Below, in pieces: positions 36,543 to 46,522 of a stretch of DNA of 64,000 bases (position 1 is the stretch's first letter; the number at the start of each line of letters is the position of its first letter). A program made the position numbers and the translations under genes. This stretch comes from Komagataella phaffii GS115. Its lineage: Eukaryota > Ascomycota > Pichiomycetes > Pichiales > Pichiaceae. Under the pieces are notes generated by a model that had not been told where the DNA came from, did no database searches, and worked only from the letters and a program-made list of their open reading frames with translations. Location of the stretch: assembly GCF_000027005.1 (NCBI RefSeq), contig NC_012964.1:186001-250000 (forward strand), given 5' to 3'.

Positions 36543-39500
36543 TTAGTTGACCACCTTGTCACATCTATGGCACAGTTCGTGATCTGGCCTAACTTCGTAT
36601 TTCCAACATCTGGGACATTTATGCAGAGAGCTTTGAACAACATGTACATCGATGGTTCCACAATCTAGTCGAATCTTATCTTCATAATGGTAAGAAACAG
36701 AGAAATCAGGAAGTTCTTGGTTGATAAAAACCTGGGAAGTCAAGAAGTAATCGGATAGGTAGCTTTGATGCTTTTGTAAAAGATCCCACACAGGGGTCCC
36801 TTCTTCACAATTCAAATAGACGGCTGTTTCTAAAGTGTTCCTAATAGATTTATCAACTCTGGATCCCTGGTCCATTAAAAGCTTGATCGTGCTGTTAAGC
36901 TCAAATAGTTGAGAAAACTCCAACTCTAAATCTGCTCTGCGGTATGATTGTGGTAGTTCGTGCCAGCCTTTTGAGAATGGCGACTTCGTATCGTTAGTAA
37001 CATAGCGTGGAGCATGGTTCCATGCTTCCTGGGCAATGATTGGAGTAATTGGACTCAAGATGGAAATGTAAGATTGTAAGATTGCAACCAAAACAGTTTG
37101 AACTGACCTTCGAGATGCGGAATCCGGGGCATCTGCATAAACCCTATCCTTGACAAGGTCAAAATAAACAGATGACAGTTCCACATTCATATGATGATTA
37201 AGGTTCCTCACGACTTTGGAAAAGTTGAACTCAGAGTAACTCTCCTTACAGATTTGCTGTAAGCTGTAAAGTTTGCTCAATGCATACTGATCCAGCAATT
37301 GTAGATCTTGGTAGGGAACAGATTTGTCCATAGAGAAGCCCTCCAAATTACCTAGAATAAACTTTATAGTAAATCTAATCTTCTTCAGGTTTTCTGCAAC
37401 ATGTTTCAAAATTGTTGGTCCAATAGCTACATCTGTGAAATAATCAGATTGAGCAACCCACAATCGTATCCCATCAACACCCAGAGCGGGTATATTCTTG
37501 CTTTTGACGCCGTTGATTACATCTTGAGGTTTCAGTGTATTGCCTAAAGATTTGGACATTTTGTTTCCTTTCTCATCAAGTGTGAATCCGTGAGTAATAA
37601 TTTTCCTGTACGGACTGATGGTCTTTTCCTTGTCTTTGCAAATAGCCATTTTGGTCAACAGAGAACTTTGAAACCACCCTCTATGTTGATCAGATCCTTC
37701 TAAGTAGACGTCTGCAAGGTAGTTTCTGGAATTGATATCCTGCCCATTGTGCTTCAAAAAATCCTCTATCAAATGCCAACTAGTTCCACTATCAAACCAA
37801 ACATCCATAGTATCATTTCCTCTAACATACTTTTCTGAATCTGCCTTCATAGATTCTGGTAAGAAATTACTCATGTCACAGTTTTTGTCAAACCAAGAGT
37901 CGACGCCTGCTCCCTCAATATACTTAGTTATAGCACCAATCACTTCATCATTCAATATTTCCTTTCCCGTATCCTTCTCATAAATAACAGGAATAGGAAC
38001 TCCCCAGCTTCTTTGTCTTGAGATACACCATTCCTGTCTTCTTTGAATAAAAGTCTCTAGTCTCTTAAATCCTTTGTCTGGATAGAATTTAACATCTTGC
38101 AATGTTTTGAGGGTCCTCTCCTTGATTTGATCAATGTTGATGAACCATTGGGGAGTAGATCTAATAATTATCGGTTTCTTTGACCTCCAATCATATGGAT
38201 ACGAATGGATGTAATTCTTTTGGATGGAAAAGATCGCACCAAGATTAGTCAGTTTTTCAACCACTTTTGGGGCTCCTTCCTTGAGGACATGAAGCCCGAT
38301 CAAATCCTTACAACTTTCTGGTACATCTGGAGTATATCTTCCAAAAGAGTCAACAGGAGAATAGGGTGCAATATCGTTCTTCAAACATACCCAATAATCA
38401 TCATTTCCATGTCCAGGTGCTGTATGGACTAAACCTGTTCCGGCAACGTTAGTAACATGGTCTCCATCCAAAATCGGCTGCTTTACGCCCCCGGTTAACG
38501 AATTGATATAGGTTGTTTTTAGTAATTGGGCGCCAGATAAATGTATTTTAGTGTCCTCAATACCTTCCTTCGAACTCATTACTTGGGAAGCTAAATCTAG
38601 GGCGACAATGAGGTACTCAGATTGATGTTTTAATATAGTGTAATCCAGCTTGGAATTGACGGAGACGGCTTTGTTGGCGACAATTGTCCAAGGTGTAGTT
38701 GTCCAGATTAATAGATTGACTTTATTACCCAAACTTGACAGCTCCTTCAAATCTGTAGTGTCGACAGGAAACTTCAAGTAGATAGCAGTACTGTTATGAC
38801 TGTCGTTATACTCCAATTCACCTTCTGCCAATGCTGTAGCATTCTCACAACTCCAATACACTGGTTTTTCCTGTCGTCTAATTAGTCCATTGTCCATCAT
38901 TTGTTTGAAAATGTACAATTGATTGATGACATACGATGGGTCCAGAGTCTTGTAAGGGTTTTTGAAATCTCCCATTACACCTAGTTCTTGAAAACTTTTC
39001 GATTGAGCCTCAGACGTGGCTAGAGCAAAGCTTCGTGCCAACGTGCGTATATCTGATGGTGTTAATTTAGACCGTTTGACTTGTTTAATTTCATGTTCAA
39101 TATTGTCTCTCTCCTCCTCATTGGTTGTTTTCTTCAATTGCGATTTCAGTATCTTAACTCTGGTATTTTGTTCTTTTCTCAAAGCTTCTAACGCTTTAAG
39201 TTCAATGGGCAGTCCATGACAATCCCATCCAGGTTTATAGAAGACCCTCTTACCATCGATGAGGTTAAATCTATTGATAATATCCTTCAGAACTTTATTC
39301 AATGCATGGCCTATATGTAACTCGCCGTTGGCATATGGAGGTCCATCATGCAGAATAAACAGTTCCCGATCAGTGTTGTTTAAGTTGCCATAATACACGT
39401 CATCAGTACATTGTGGGAGTAACTTTGATGATATTAACTCCGATGACGATCTGTTAGGGAAAGAAGTTTTTGGCAGCCGTAGAGTAGAGGAATATTTGTG

Positions 39501-39605
39501 GGAAACATCTGAGCCGGAATCAGATGACACAGAGTAGCATCTGGATAGGCAGCTACTAAAATATCTTCTTCCTTCAACAGTGAAGAGCGCTCTTCGTCTT
39601 AACAT
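36543..39605 (-). CDS. ISM1: Mitochondrial isoleucyl-tRNA synthetase
   Basis: Class I synthetase charging mitochondrial tRNA-Ile, 1020 residues from the ATG at 39605 (S. cerevisiae Ism1 1002). The N-terminus is Arg/Ser/aromatic-rich, a likely matrix presequence. The Rossmann signature is GELHIGHALNK and the second is NKMSKSLGN. The editing (CP1) domain with WTTTPWTIVANKAV lies between. The C-terminal zinc knuckle CPRCWKYEVRPDHELCHRC is of the bacterial/organellar type, confirming it is not the cytosolic Ils1. GDGTP-type recognition elements appear as GSDQHRGWFQSSL. Confidence 0.96.
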   Translation of the reverse strand: MLRRRALFTVEGRRYFSSCLSRCYSVSSDSGSDVSHKYSSTLRLPKTSFPNRSSSELISSKLLPQCTDDVYYGNLNNTDRELFILHDGPPYANGELHIGHALNKVLKDIINRFNLIDGKRVFYKPGWDCHGLPIELKALEALRKEQNTRVKILKSQLKKTTNEEERDNIEHEIKQVKRSKLTPSDIRTLARSFALATSEAQSKSFQELGVMGDFKNPYKTLDPSYVINQLYIFKQMMDNGLIRRQEKPVYWSCENATALAEGELEYNDSHNSTAIYLKFPVDTTDLKELSSLGNKVNLLIWTTTPWTIVANKAVSVNSKLDYTILKHQSEYLIVALDLASQVMSSKEGIEDTKIHLSGAQLLKTTYINSLTGGVKQPILDGDHVTNVAGTGLVHTAPGHGNDDYWVCLKNDIAPYSPVDSFGRYTPDVPESCKDLIGLHVLKEGAPKVVEKLTNLGAIFSIQKNYIHSYPYDWRSKKPIIIRSTPQWFINIDQIKERTLKTLQDVKFYPDKGFKRLETFIQRRQEWCISRQRSWGVPIPVIYEKDTGKEILNDEVIGAITKYIEGAGVDSWFDKNCDMSNFLPESMKADSEKYVRGNDTMDVWFDSGTSWHLIEDFLKHNGQDINSRNYLADVYLEGSDQHRGWFQSSLLTKMAICKDKEKTISPYRKIITHGFTLDEKGNKMSKSLGNTLKPQDVINGVKSKNIPALGVDGIRLWVAQSDYFTDVAIGPTILKHVAENLKKIRFTIKFILGNLEGFSMDKSVPYQDLQLLDQYALSKLYSLQQICKESYSEFNFSKVVRNLNHHMNVELSSVYFDLVKDRVYADAPDSASRRSVQTVLVAILQSYISILSPITPIIAQEAWNHAPRYVTNDTKSPFSKGWHELPQSYRRADLELEFSQLFELNSTIKLLMDQGSRVDKSIRNTLETAVYLNCEEGTPVWDLLQKHQSYLSDYFLTSQVFINQELPDFSVSYHYEDKIRLDCGTIDVHVVQSSLHKCPRCWKYEVRPDHELCHRCDKVVN

Positions 39606-39733
39606 TCCCACAGTTTACCTGCTAAATCATCCAATTTCTAGGTTTCGTGGTATTGCATCTTGATGTGATTATATAATCAATTGTTCACCTCCTCTATACA
39701 GCTACATAATACTTTCCTACTAGGGATTATTCA

Positions 39734-42700
39734 TCATCTGGCTATGACTTTCAGAGGTTCTGTTTCAAGATATTGATTGTCATCATTGTCTAAGATTACA
39801 CCCCATTCGTAAAAGCCTTTTTCCACAAAAATGGCACCCATTGTGAAAGATCTTGATGCTCCTGTTGAAATTGGATCAGTTATGGCATACTGAAGTGTCC
39901 CATTAAATAGCACCTTTTGGTCAATAGACTTCTTGGTCTGCATGCAATATGGAACATGGCGTAGGATACCTTTCAAAGCAGAAGATGAATTGTTGTGAAT
40001 GTTCACTACTACATTGTAACATTCATGGACATTGACAGGTCGAACAAGATCACCCTCTATCTCTTTGGAGTCTTGAAAAAGATTGATATCAATGTCCACT
40101 TCACCAACCGATAGAGTGTTGACCATTTTGGTTGAAAGTCGAAGCCCTCGGGTATCTACGGACCCGATTCTAGTTTCTGGTTCATTTTTCCATCGTCCTT
40201 GAATCATTTGAAGGAGATTATATCTATACCAGAAGAGTTGAAGCATATTCTTTCTCTCACCGGGGGATATTTTGTCCACAATAAACTGCTTCTCCCTAAA
40301 ATTTGGGATTGGTTCAGCGAGTTTCTCTGCTGATATCTTAAATCGCTTGAGGGGTAGTAGTAGTTTTCTGGTCTTGAACGAAGGAATGGTCTCCTTAATT
40401 GAGAAGTTACAATCAACGTCAGTGGCTAAAGAGAATTCAACTTTCAAGGGTTCATTCCACGAGTTTCGCAGATCTAAAGACAAAATGCAATAGTCAGATA
40501 TTTTCTTCCCTTCTGATACAATTCTTGATAAGAACTTCGACAGATATCCAGTCTGTTCATTTAATAATCCTGACTGTGAACTGCCCAGTAAAGGATAGAA
40601 ATCATAGGCATCCAATTCGATACTCGGAAACACTGTTACATTTATGGGAATGTCCAAGTTTCTTAGCATATTAGCTCCTTTTTTATGACAATACTGCAGG
40701 TTGATGTTAGCTGACTTCATTCCTCTTTTACCAAGTATCCCCACTTGAAGACGAACTGATTTATTGCTTTCAATTTCACCCAATACCTCTTCATTGAGGA
40801 TCTTGAGTGCCTTCTTTTCGAATAAATGGTACTCAATTTCATAAATCTCGTTGACTGGTAATTTTCTGTTAGAAAGAATCTGTAGCAAGGGCTCATAAGT
40901 GGAGTCAGTAATGACATACTGGAGGTATCCAATTGGTATTGAAGAATAATTTTTCAAATTAGCCTCAAACTGTGTTTCTTCCCCTTCTAGTAACATCAAT
41001 GAGCTATTGTGCAATGAAACAGAGGTAAGAGACAACACAGGCTGGGGATGCATAACGTCAAATATAAGCGACCTAGTAGAGTTAGCTGCTGCATGGTTCT
41101 CAGTACCTTGAACAACTTTAAACTTTGTTTGCTTGCAACTGCAAACATTCGCCTGGAATCCATCAATCTCTAATGTCCCTATGTCAAGAGGAATAAATAT
41201 AACTAACACATTTAAGCTAGCTTTAGGTTTTAGTGTGATTGCAGTAAAGTGACTATTTTCCTCATTCTTCAAGAAATCAACCTTGAGAATCTTCAACTTG
41301 ATATCTCGAGTCACAGTTGTTAGCTCAATGTTTGCAATGTCCAGTTCAAAGGCATAAGGGTTGTAGAGAGTTAGGGAGACCTGGCTGATTTCATCTTTCA
41401 TGATAATAAATCTTTGAGGAGAGTTTGATTTTTCTTTCAAGTATGGGTTGTATACAAAGGATTCACCTTGAACAACCAAGGTTTTGTCTTTTGAAGGAGA
41501 AATCTTGTAGTTGTTCCCATTATCAGGGTAACCAAGATTTTGAAGCAAATGGTCATTGAAGAATTCCTGATCCTCGGAAGTATTAGACAAATGTGTTTTG
41601 AATATATGCTCTTGCTCTTTAGTGGAGAGTGCTTCGTGAAATCTGTTCAATAGAAGGTAGCTGACACGAGACAGTAATTGGCGATCATCCAGTTTAGTGG
41701 AAAACGATAAGATAACCAATAGAATGCTTTTCTGGAGCAGTAACCAGCTTGATGACTGTTCAATGTTATAGACTGTCAAAAGATACTCAAATAGTTCTCT
41801 ATATTTTGACAATGTGTCGACAGGAACGTCTAATTTACCAAGAGAAGGGTGAATTGTGTTTAGCAGTAGCTTTAAATAAAACGCCTTCTTCCTGTGGTAC
41901 TGCAGATCTCCGTAAATGGACACTAAACTTGAATAAATTAGACATTTTTGGACTAGAGTGAGCTTTTCAAATTCTACATCTGACAATTCCTGCAAATTGG
42001 CGACGATCGATAGTCTGTCAAAAGTGCTAATTGAATCCAGGCTTTCCGATACGATTGGCTGGAAATTTTCTATTGGGGCCTTTTTCCCGTTTACTAAGAA
42101 CGGGAAAGTATTTTTGTCCATTTTTCCGTTCAAATGAACCATGGTGCATAGCTTGGTATATCTCAAAACAGTTTCACAGTAGACTATTTGCGGAACATAA
42201 TCGTCGGCGGAAGGTATGGACAGCTTGTAGTAACTGATCACTTTATCATGAACACTGGTTAACAATTCTAATATTCTCTCTTGCCCGAACTCTTTATTTG
42301 AATTGGCTGTGTTGGTTGTAGTATTTGCGTTGATGTTAGTCATTGATTGCAATGAAGATCTGGGTGATGCTGAGGGGGAGGATACAAGGTTAAGCAGTAA
42401 GCTATCCTTGGTAATTGTATTCAAAATTGAAAGAACATGATTGGGAAGTGTGAAGGAGCTTCCGATCATGGATAACAACAAACAACACACTCCCATTCCT
42501 TCCAACGAAGAGGCTAGCCATAAATAATCGTTGCAGCTTTTCAAACCATAAATAGACTCACAAAACTCCTTCAAAGAATCATTCAGCCTGCCTGAAAGTA
42601 AATATAGATTTCCCAAAAGTTTCTGTTGTCTGGCTTTTACCCTTAACTTGCGATCAAATCCCTGGTCAAAACTGACACTAAATCGCTTCTTCTGCTTCTC

Positions 42701-43303
42701 AATTATATTAGTGACAACAGCAGAGGAGGTAATTCTGGTAATGTTACCACTAGCAATCGATCCAGGAGAACGTAAAGTGACATGTTTATAAGATGCAGCA
42801 TAATTAGAAAGGGATTGCAGGAAATTGGAACTGATATCACACATGATCGTCTCCAAAGATCTAAACTTTTGGAAAAAAACATTCTCCAAGTTGTTCAATT
42901 GCTCATCCTCTTTTGCCTCATCACCAAACACCACGAGGTTATGGGTAATGACGTCTGGGTTCTGTACTTTCAGCAGTCTCAAAGAGTCCTCCAGTGCCTG
43001 ATCCTTTATGTATTTTTCATCCGTGACTCCGACAAGAATAAAGACTTTTCTGAATGGTTCCAGATCGTAAAGGAAAAGACTGTCGGGATCACACCGGCAA
43101 GTCGTATAATTGAAAAGAATTCTTCCATAAGGAAATCCCTGTGGGTTGAAAGTACCTCTATCTGGAGTGACATCTAATAGTCTGATCTCAAAGATCTCTT
43201 TCAGCAACTTTGTGTATTTCTCAAAAGTTGACAGACTTATTCCCAAAGGGACCAGCCGTATATTGACTCGAGCAGGGACAATATACGAATTGGGGTCCGT
43301 CAT
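39734..43303 (-). CDS. TRS120: TRAPP II complex subunit Trs120
   Basis: Large subunit of TRAPP II, the exchange factor complex for the Rab Ypt31/32 at the late Golgi. The ATG at 43303 (MTDPNSYIVPARVNIRLVPLG) is preferred to an earlier in-frame ATG because it begins at the conserved family start, giving 1189 residues (1289 in S. cerevisiae). The block FLYDLEPFRKVFILVGV near residue 75 is a Trs120/TRAPPC9 hallmark. The N-terminal third is helical, the rest a series of Ig-like beta domains (for example VSLTLYNPYAFELDIANIEL). The upstream extension of 56 codons contains a hydrophobic, Cys-rich stretch unlike the family. Confidence 0.9.
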   Translation of the reverse strand: MTDPNSYIVPARVNIRLVPLGISLSTFEKYTKLLKEIFEIRLLDVTPDRGTFNPQGFPYGRILFNYTTCRCDPDSLFLYDLEPFRKVFILVGVTDEKYIKDQALEDSLRLLKVQNPDVITHNLVVFGDEAKEDEQLNNLENVFFQKFRSLETIMCDISSNFLQSLSNYAASYKHVTLRSPGSIASGNITRITSSAVVTNIIEKQKKRFSVSFDQGFDRKLRVKARQQKLLGNLYLLSGRLNDSLKEFCESIYGLKSCNDYLWLASSLEGMGVCCLLLSMIGSSFTLPNHVLSILNTITKDSLLLNLVSSPSASPRSSLQSMTNINANTTTNTANSNKEFGQERILELLTSVHDKVISYYKLSIPSADDYVPQIVYCETVLRYTKLCTMVHLNGKMDKNTFPFLVNGKKAPIENFQPIVSESLDSISTFDRLSIVANLQELSDVEFEKLTLVQKCLIYSSLVSIYGDLQYHRKKAFYLKLLLNTIHPSLGKLDVPVDTLSKYRELFEYLLTVYNIEQSSSWLLLQKSILLVILSFSTKLDDRQLLSRVSYLLLNRFHEALSTKEQEHIFKTHLSNTSEDQEFFNDHLLQNLGYPDNGNNYKISPSKDKTLVVQGESFVYNPYLKEKSNSPQRFIIMKDEISQVSLTLYNPYAFELDIANIELTTVTRDIKLKILKVDFLKNEENSHFTAITLKPKASLNVLVIFIPLDIGTLEIDGFQANVCSCKQTKFKVVQGTENHAAANSTRSLIFDVMHPQPVLSLTSVSLHNSSLMLLEGEETQFEANLKNYSSIPIGYLQYVITDSTYEPLLQILSNRKLPVNEIYEIEYHLFEKKALKILNEEVLGEIESNKSVRLQVGILGKRGMKSANINLQYCHKKGANMLRNLDIPINVTVFPSIELDAYDFYPLLGSSQSGLLNEQTGYLSKFLSRIVSEGKKISDYCILSLDLRNSWNEPLKVEFSLATDVDCNFSIKETIPSFKTRKLLLPLKRFKISAEKLAEPIPNFREKQFIVDKISPGERKNMLQLFWYRYNLLQMIQGRWKNEPETRIGSVDTRGLRLSTKMVNTLSVGEVDIDINLFQDSKEIEGDLVRPVNVHECYNVVVNIHNNSSSALKGILRHVPYCMQTKKSIDQKVLFNGTLQYAITDPISTGASRSFTMGAIFVEKGFYEWGVILDNDDNQYLETEPLKVIAR

Positions 43304-43591
43304 TGGGGTTCGATCTTGAGAGGCTGTGTGATAATTGCAACGACCCTTGACATTTCTTCCCGATCTCTGGAGTCGCGCGAGAGATGAGGTTTCAACAACG
43401 TTGCAGGAAACCGTGGACGAAGCGCAATACACAGCCAACATCATGATAACTATATACAACGACAACCACATACAATGGTCAAAACTCTACAAGATCCCTC
43501 ACAGGCATTCACATCTGATAACAACAATACACTGAATTAAGTACGTAAATAGACATACGAACGACACAAATAAGTTAATGAAACATTAAGC

Positions 43592-46197
43592 TTACAACTT
43601 GTCGTAGTACTCTTCATAACCAGGAACGTTCTCCTTCATACCCTGTCTCTTTCTGGCAGCAAGAACAATCTCACCGACCTTGGAGGCTGGGTCCAATGGG
43701 TTACCATTCATGTTGGCCCAGTGGTCGAACACCATCTGTGGGAAAGCTTGACCAGCGGTAGCTTGTCTCAGTTCACCGGTGAAACCGAATGACTCGTTAA
43801 CTGGCAAGTAAGCTTTGACAGTGAACAATGGGGTACCTGGTCTTTGTTCCTCAGAGATAACTTGACCTCTCTTCTTGTTCAAAACAGAGTAGATACCACC
43901 AATGGCATTCTCTGGACATTGGATCTCCACCAAGAAGATAGGCTCCTGGATAGCTGGCTCAGCCAACAGGAAGGCGGCGTAGGTAACTCTCTTCATGGTT
44001 GGAATGACTTGTCCTCCACCTCTGTGGATAGCATCGGCGTGCAGGGTAACATCCAAGATGTTGACTCTGACGGATCTCATGTTTTCTCCCAAAATTGGAC
44101 CTTCCTTGGTAGCCAATTGGAAACCGGCAACAACAGAGTCCTTGATCTCGTGCAAGTATTGGACAGCCTTAGACTGGTCAACAACTAAGTTGGCACCAGT
44201 ACCGTCTGGACCGAAACACCAGATCTTTCTGGCATCAGTGACGTCCCAACCGTATTCATCAGCCATGATTCTGGCTCTGGCTTTAAAGTCGTCTCTTGGG
44301 TGAACCTTACCTTCTTCGATAGCCAAAGACAATTCCTCGTCAATTGGTTGAGCCTTCAGGTAAATTCTGTTATGCTTGTTCTGAGACTTGGACAGGGCAG
44401 TCATGGAAGATTCGTTAGTGACAGTCTCACGGTAGGTAACAACTGGAGGAGAAATCTTCAGAGGGACACCAGCGTGGTCGTCTTGCAGATCTTGCAAACA
44501 GATTTCCAAGTGCAGCTCACCAGTACCAGCAACAATGTGCTCACCAGACTCGGAGATGTAGGTTAAAACACATGGGTCAGACTTGGACAAACGCTTCAGA
44601 CCCTCAACCAACTTGGGCAGATCATTAGCGTTCTTGACCTCAACGGCAACTTGCACAACTGGAGAGACAGAGAATTTCATCACCTTCATGTTGTGAGCGG
44701 CTTCGTTGGTAGTAAGAGTACCAGACTTCAGCAAGAACTGGTCGATACCCACAATACCCAGAATGTTACCAGCTGGGACATCGTCAATAGGCTCGACGGT
44801 TCTTCCCATCATCAAAACAGTTCTTTGAACAGCCTTGATGAACAAGTCCTCCTTCTTACCTGGAACGTAGTTAGGACCTTGGATTCTGACCTTTTGACCG
44901 GACTTAACAGTACCGGAGAAAACACGACCGAAGGCGTAGAATCTACCTTTGTCGGAGGTTGGCACCATCTTGGAAATGTAAACCATCAGCTCAGCCTTAG
45001 GGTCACACTCTCTGATACCAATGCAGAATTGGTCATCAGATGGACCTTCGTACAAAGTCTCGGCTCTGTAAGCTTGAGCGGTGACTGGAGATGGCAGGTG
45101 AAGAACAATCATCTCCAACAAAGCGTCGGCAGCTGGCAAGAACTTTCTCATGACAACCTTCAAAAGAGCCTTACCCTCCAACTCCTTCTCCTCACGCTTC
45201 AGGTTGATCTCCAATTTCTCCAACAGAACTGGAATTTCATCCTTCTTGAAGTTCATGATGGCAGCAAACAGACGGAAGATAGGGTCCAAAACGAACATGT
45301 TGAAGGCACGCTCCAAAGGCTTTCCAGCGGCGTCCTTGTCCTTGTTGGTCCATTTCTTGGTCTTTGGGTTGAAGTAAGAGTCTCCCCACAGACGCTCCAT
45401 CATCTTGATTCTGTCAACACCGAACTTCTTGGAGTATCTAGTGGCGAACTGTCTAACGGTGAAAGCCCATCCGTGCAGACCTGAACCGAAAGCGACGGTA
45501 CCCTGTTCTGGGTAGACTTGGTTGTCACCAATGGTCTTGTCAGTGTAAGTAGCGATAACGACGTTTACGGACTCGACGGTTCTAGCGAAAGACTGGTACA
45601 GGTCCTCCTTGGTAACTTGCAACTCCAAAAGAGCACGGTCGACCTTGTTAATGACAACAACTGGCTTGATTCTTTCACCCAAAGCTTGACGCAAAACGGT
45701 CTCAGTTTGAACACAGACACCTTCAACACAGTCAACGACGACCAAAGCACCGTCAGTAACACGCAGAGCAGCAGTGACCTCAGAAGAGAAGTCAACGTGA
45801 CCTGGGGAGTCAATTAAGTTGATAAGGAAACTGTTACCTTCAGTCTTCTGCTTGATCTCCTTGACATCGTCGTCACCCATCTCAGAGTACAAAGAAATGG
45901 CGGTAGACTTGATGGTGATACCTCTCTCTTGCTCGTCCTTTCTAGTATCAGTGAAACGGGCCTCACCAGCCTTGGCAGCAGAAATAATACCGGCACGTTG
46001 CACCAGGGAGTCAGTTAAAGTGGACTTACCGTGATCAACGTGGGCAATAACCGACATGTTACGGACGTTGGTCACCTTGTCCATAAGGGATCGCATCTGA
46101 TCGACAGTGAAGTTAACTAGAGGAGATGTTAGTGGCTGGCTCCCATCTTGAAACGGTAGTTGTTCGGCACATGAACTATAAAAAAACACATACCCAT
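43592..46197 (-). CDS. EFT1: Translation elongation factor 2, two exons
   Basis: Cytosolic GTPase driving ribosomal translocation. Coding exon 1 is only 4 nt (ATGG, 46197-46194); a 77-nt intron (46193-46117: donor GTATGT, branch CACTAAC, acceptor CTAG) separates it from exon 2 (46116-43592). Splicing yields [18 protein letters not shown]... and 842 residues, exactly the yeast EF-2 length. Visible are the P-loop AHVDHGKST, the switch region with [17 protein letters not shown] and the diphthamide loop [12 protein letters not shown]. Codons are strongly biased (few rare codons), typical of one of the most abundant proteins; this bias also produces long antisense open frames. Without the intron the reading frame would give a wrong N-terminus. 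Confidence 0.97.
46117..46193 (-). other. Intron of the EF-2 gene
   Basis: 77-nt intron with donor GTATGT directly after the codon ATG plus one G, branch CACTAAC (plus-strand GTTAGTG, 46128-46134) and acceptor CTAG 7 nt later. Confidence 0.92.
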
Positions 46198-46522
46198 TTT
46201 GAATTATCTATGCGTTCTTTCTACGAGGAACAAAATTAAGAACTTCAAAGTTACTTCTAGCAAGAAGGAAGGAAAATTTTTTATTTGGAATATTAGGGTA
46301 TGTGTGTGAGTGGGCAGGAACAATACTTTCGCGGATCAATATTAAAGTTTTCAGGTACACGACCAGTCATTAGCTGGCAGGGTAATGTTATTTTGCTCGC
46401 CGGACGACTAGTGCGAAAGGTTAGAGGGGTTGGGAAGAGAATGGACCGACTAACGTTGATAACGTAAGCGTAACCGTGGTGGATGATTTATTAGAATTAA
46501 AAATTATATCGTTTCAGGTTTT
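46198..46522. other. EF-2 promoter and PKC1 3' flank
   Basis: 325 bp. On the coding strand a CACACACATACCC stretch (about 46293-46307) loosely resembles Rap1-type sites common before translation genes, but it does not fit the consensus well. T-rich tracts lie nearer the start. No gene is seen. Confidence 0.4.

Noticed and set aside
44651..45484. 277-codon open frame antisense to EF-2, with several others nearby
   Set aside because: They mirror the strong codon bias of EF-2, where rare stop-complement codons are avoided. The products have skewed composition and resemble no known protein.
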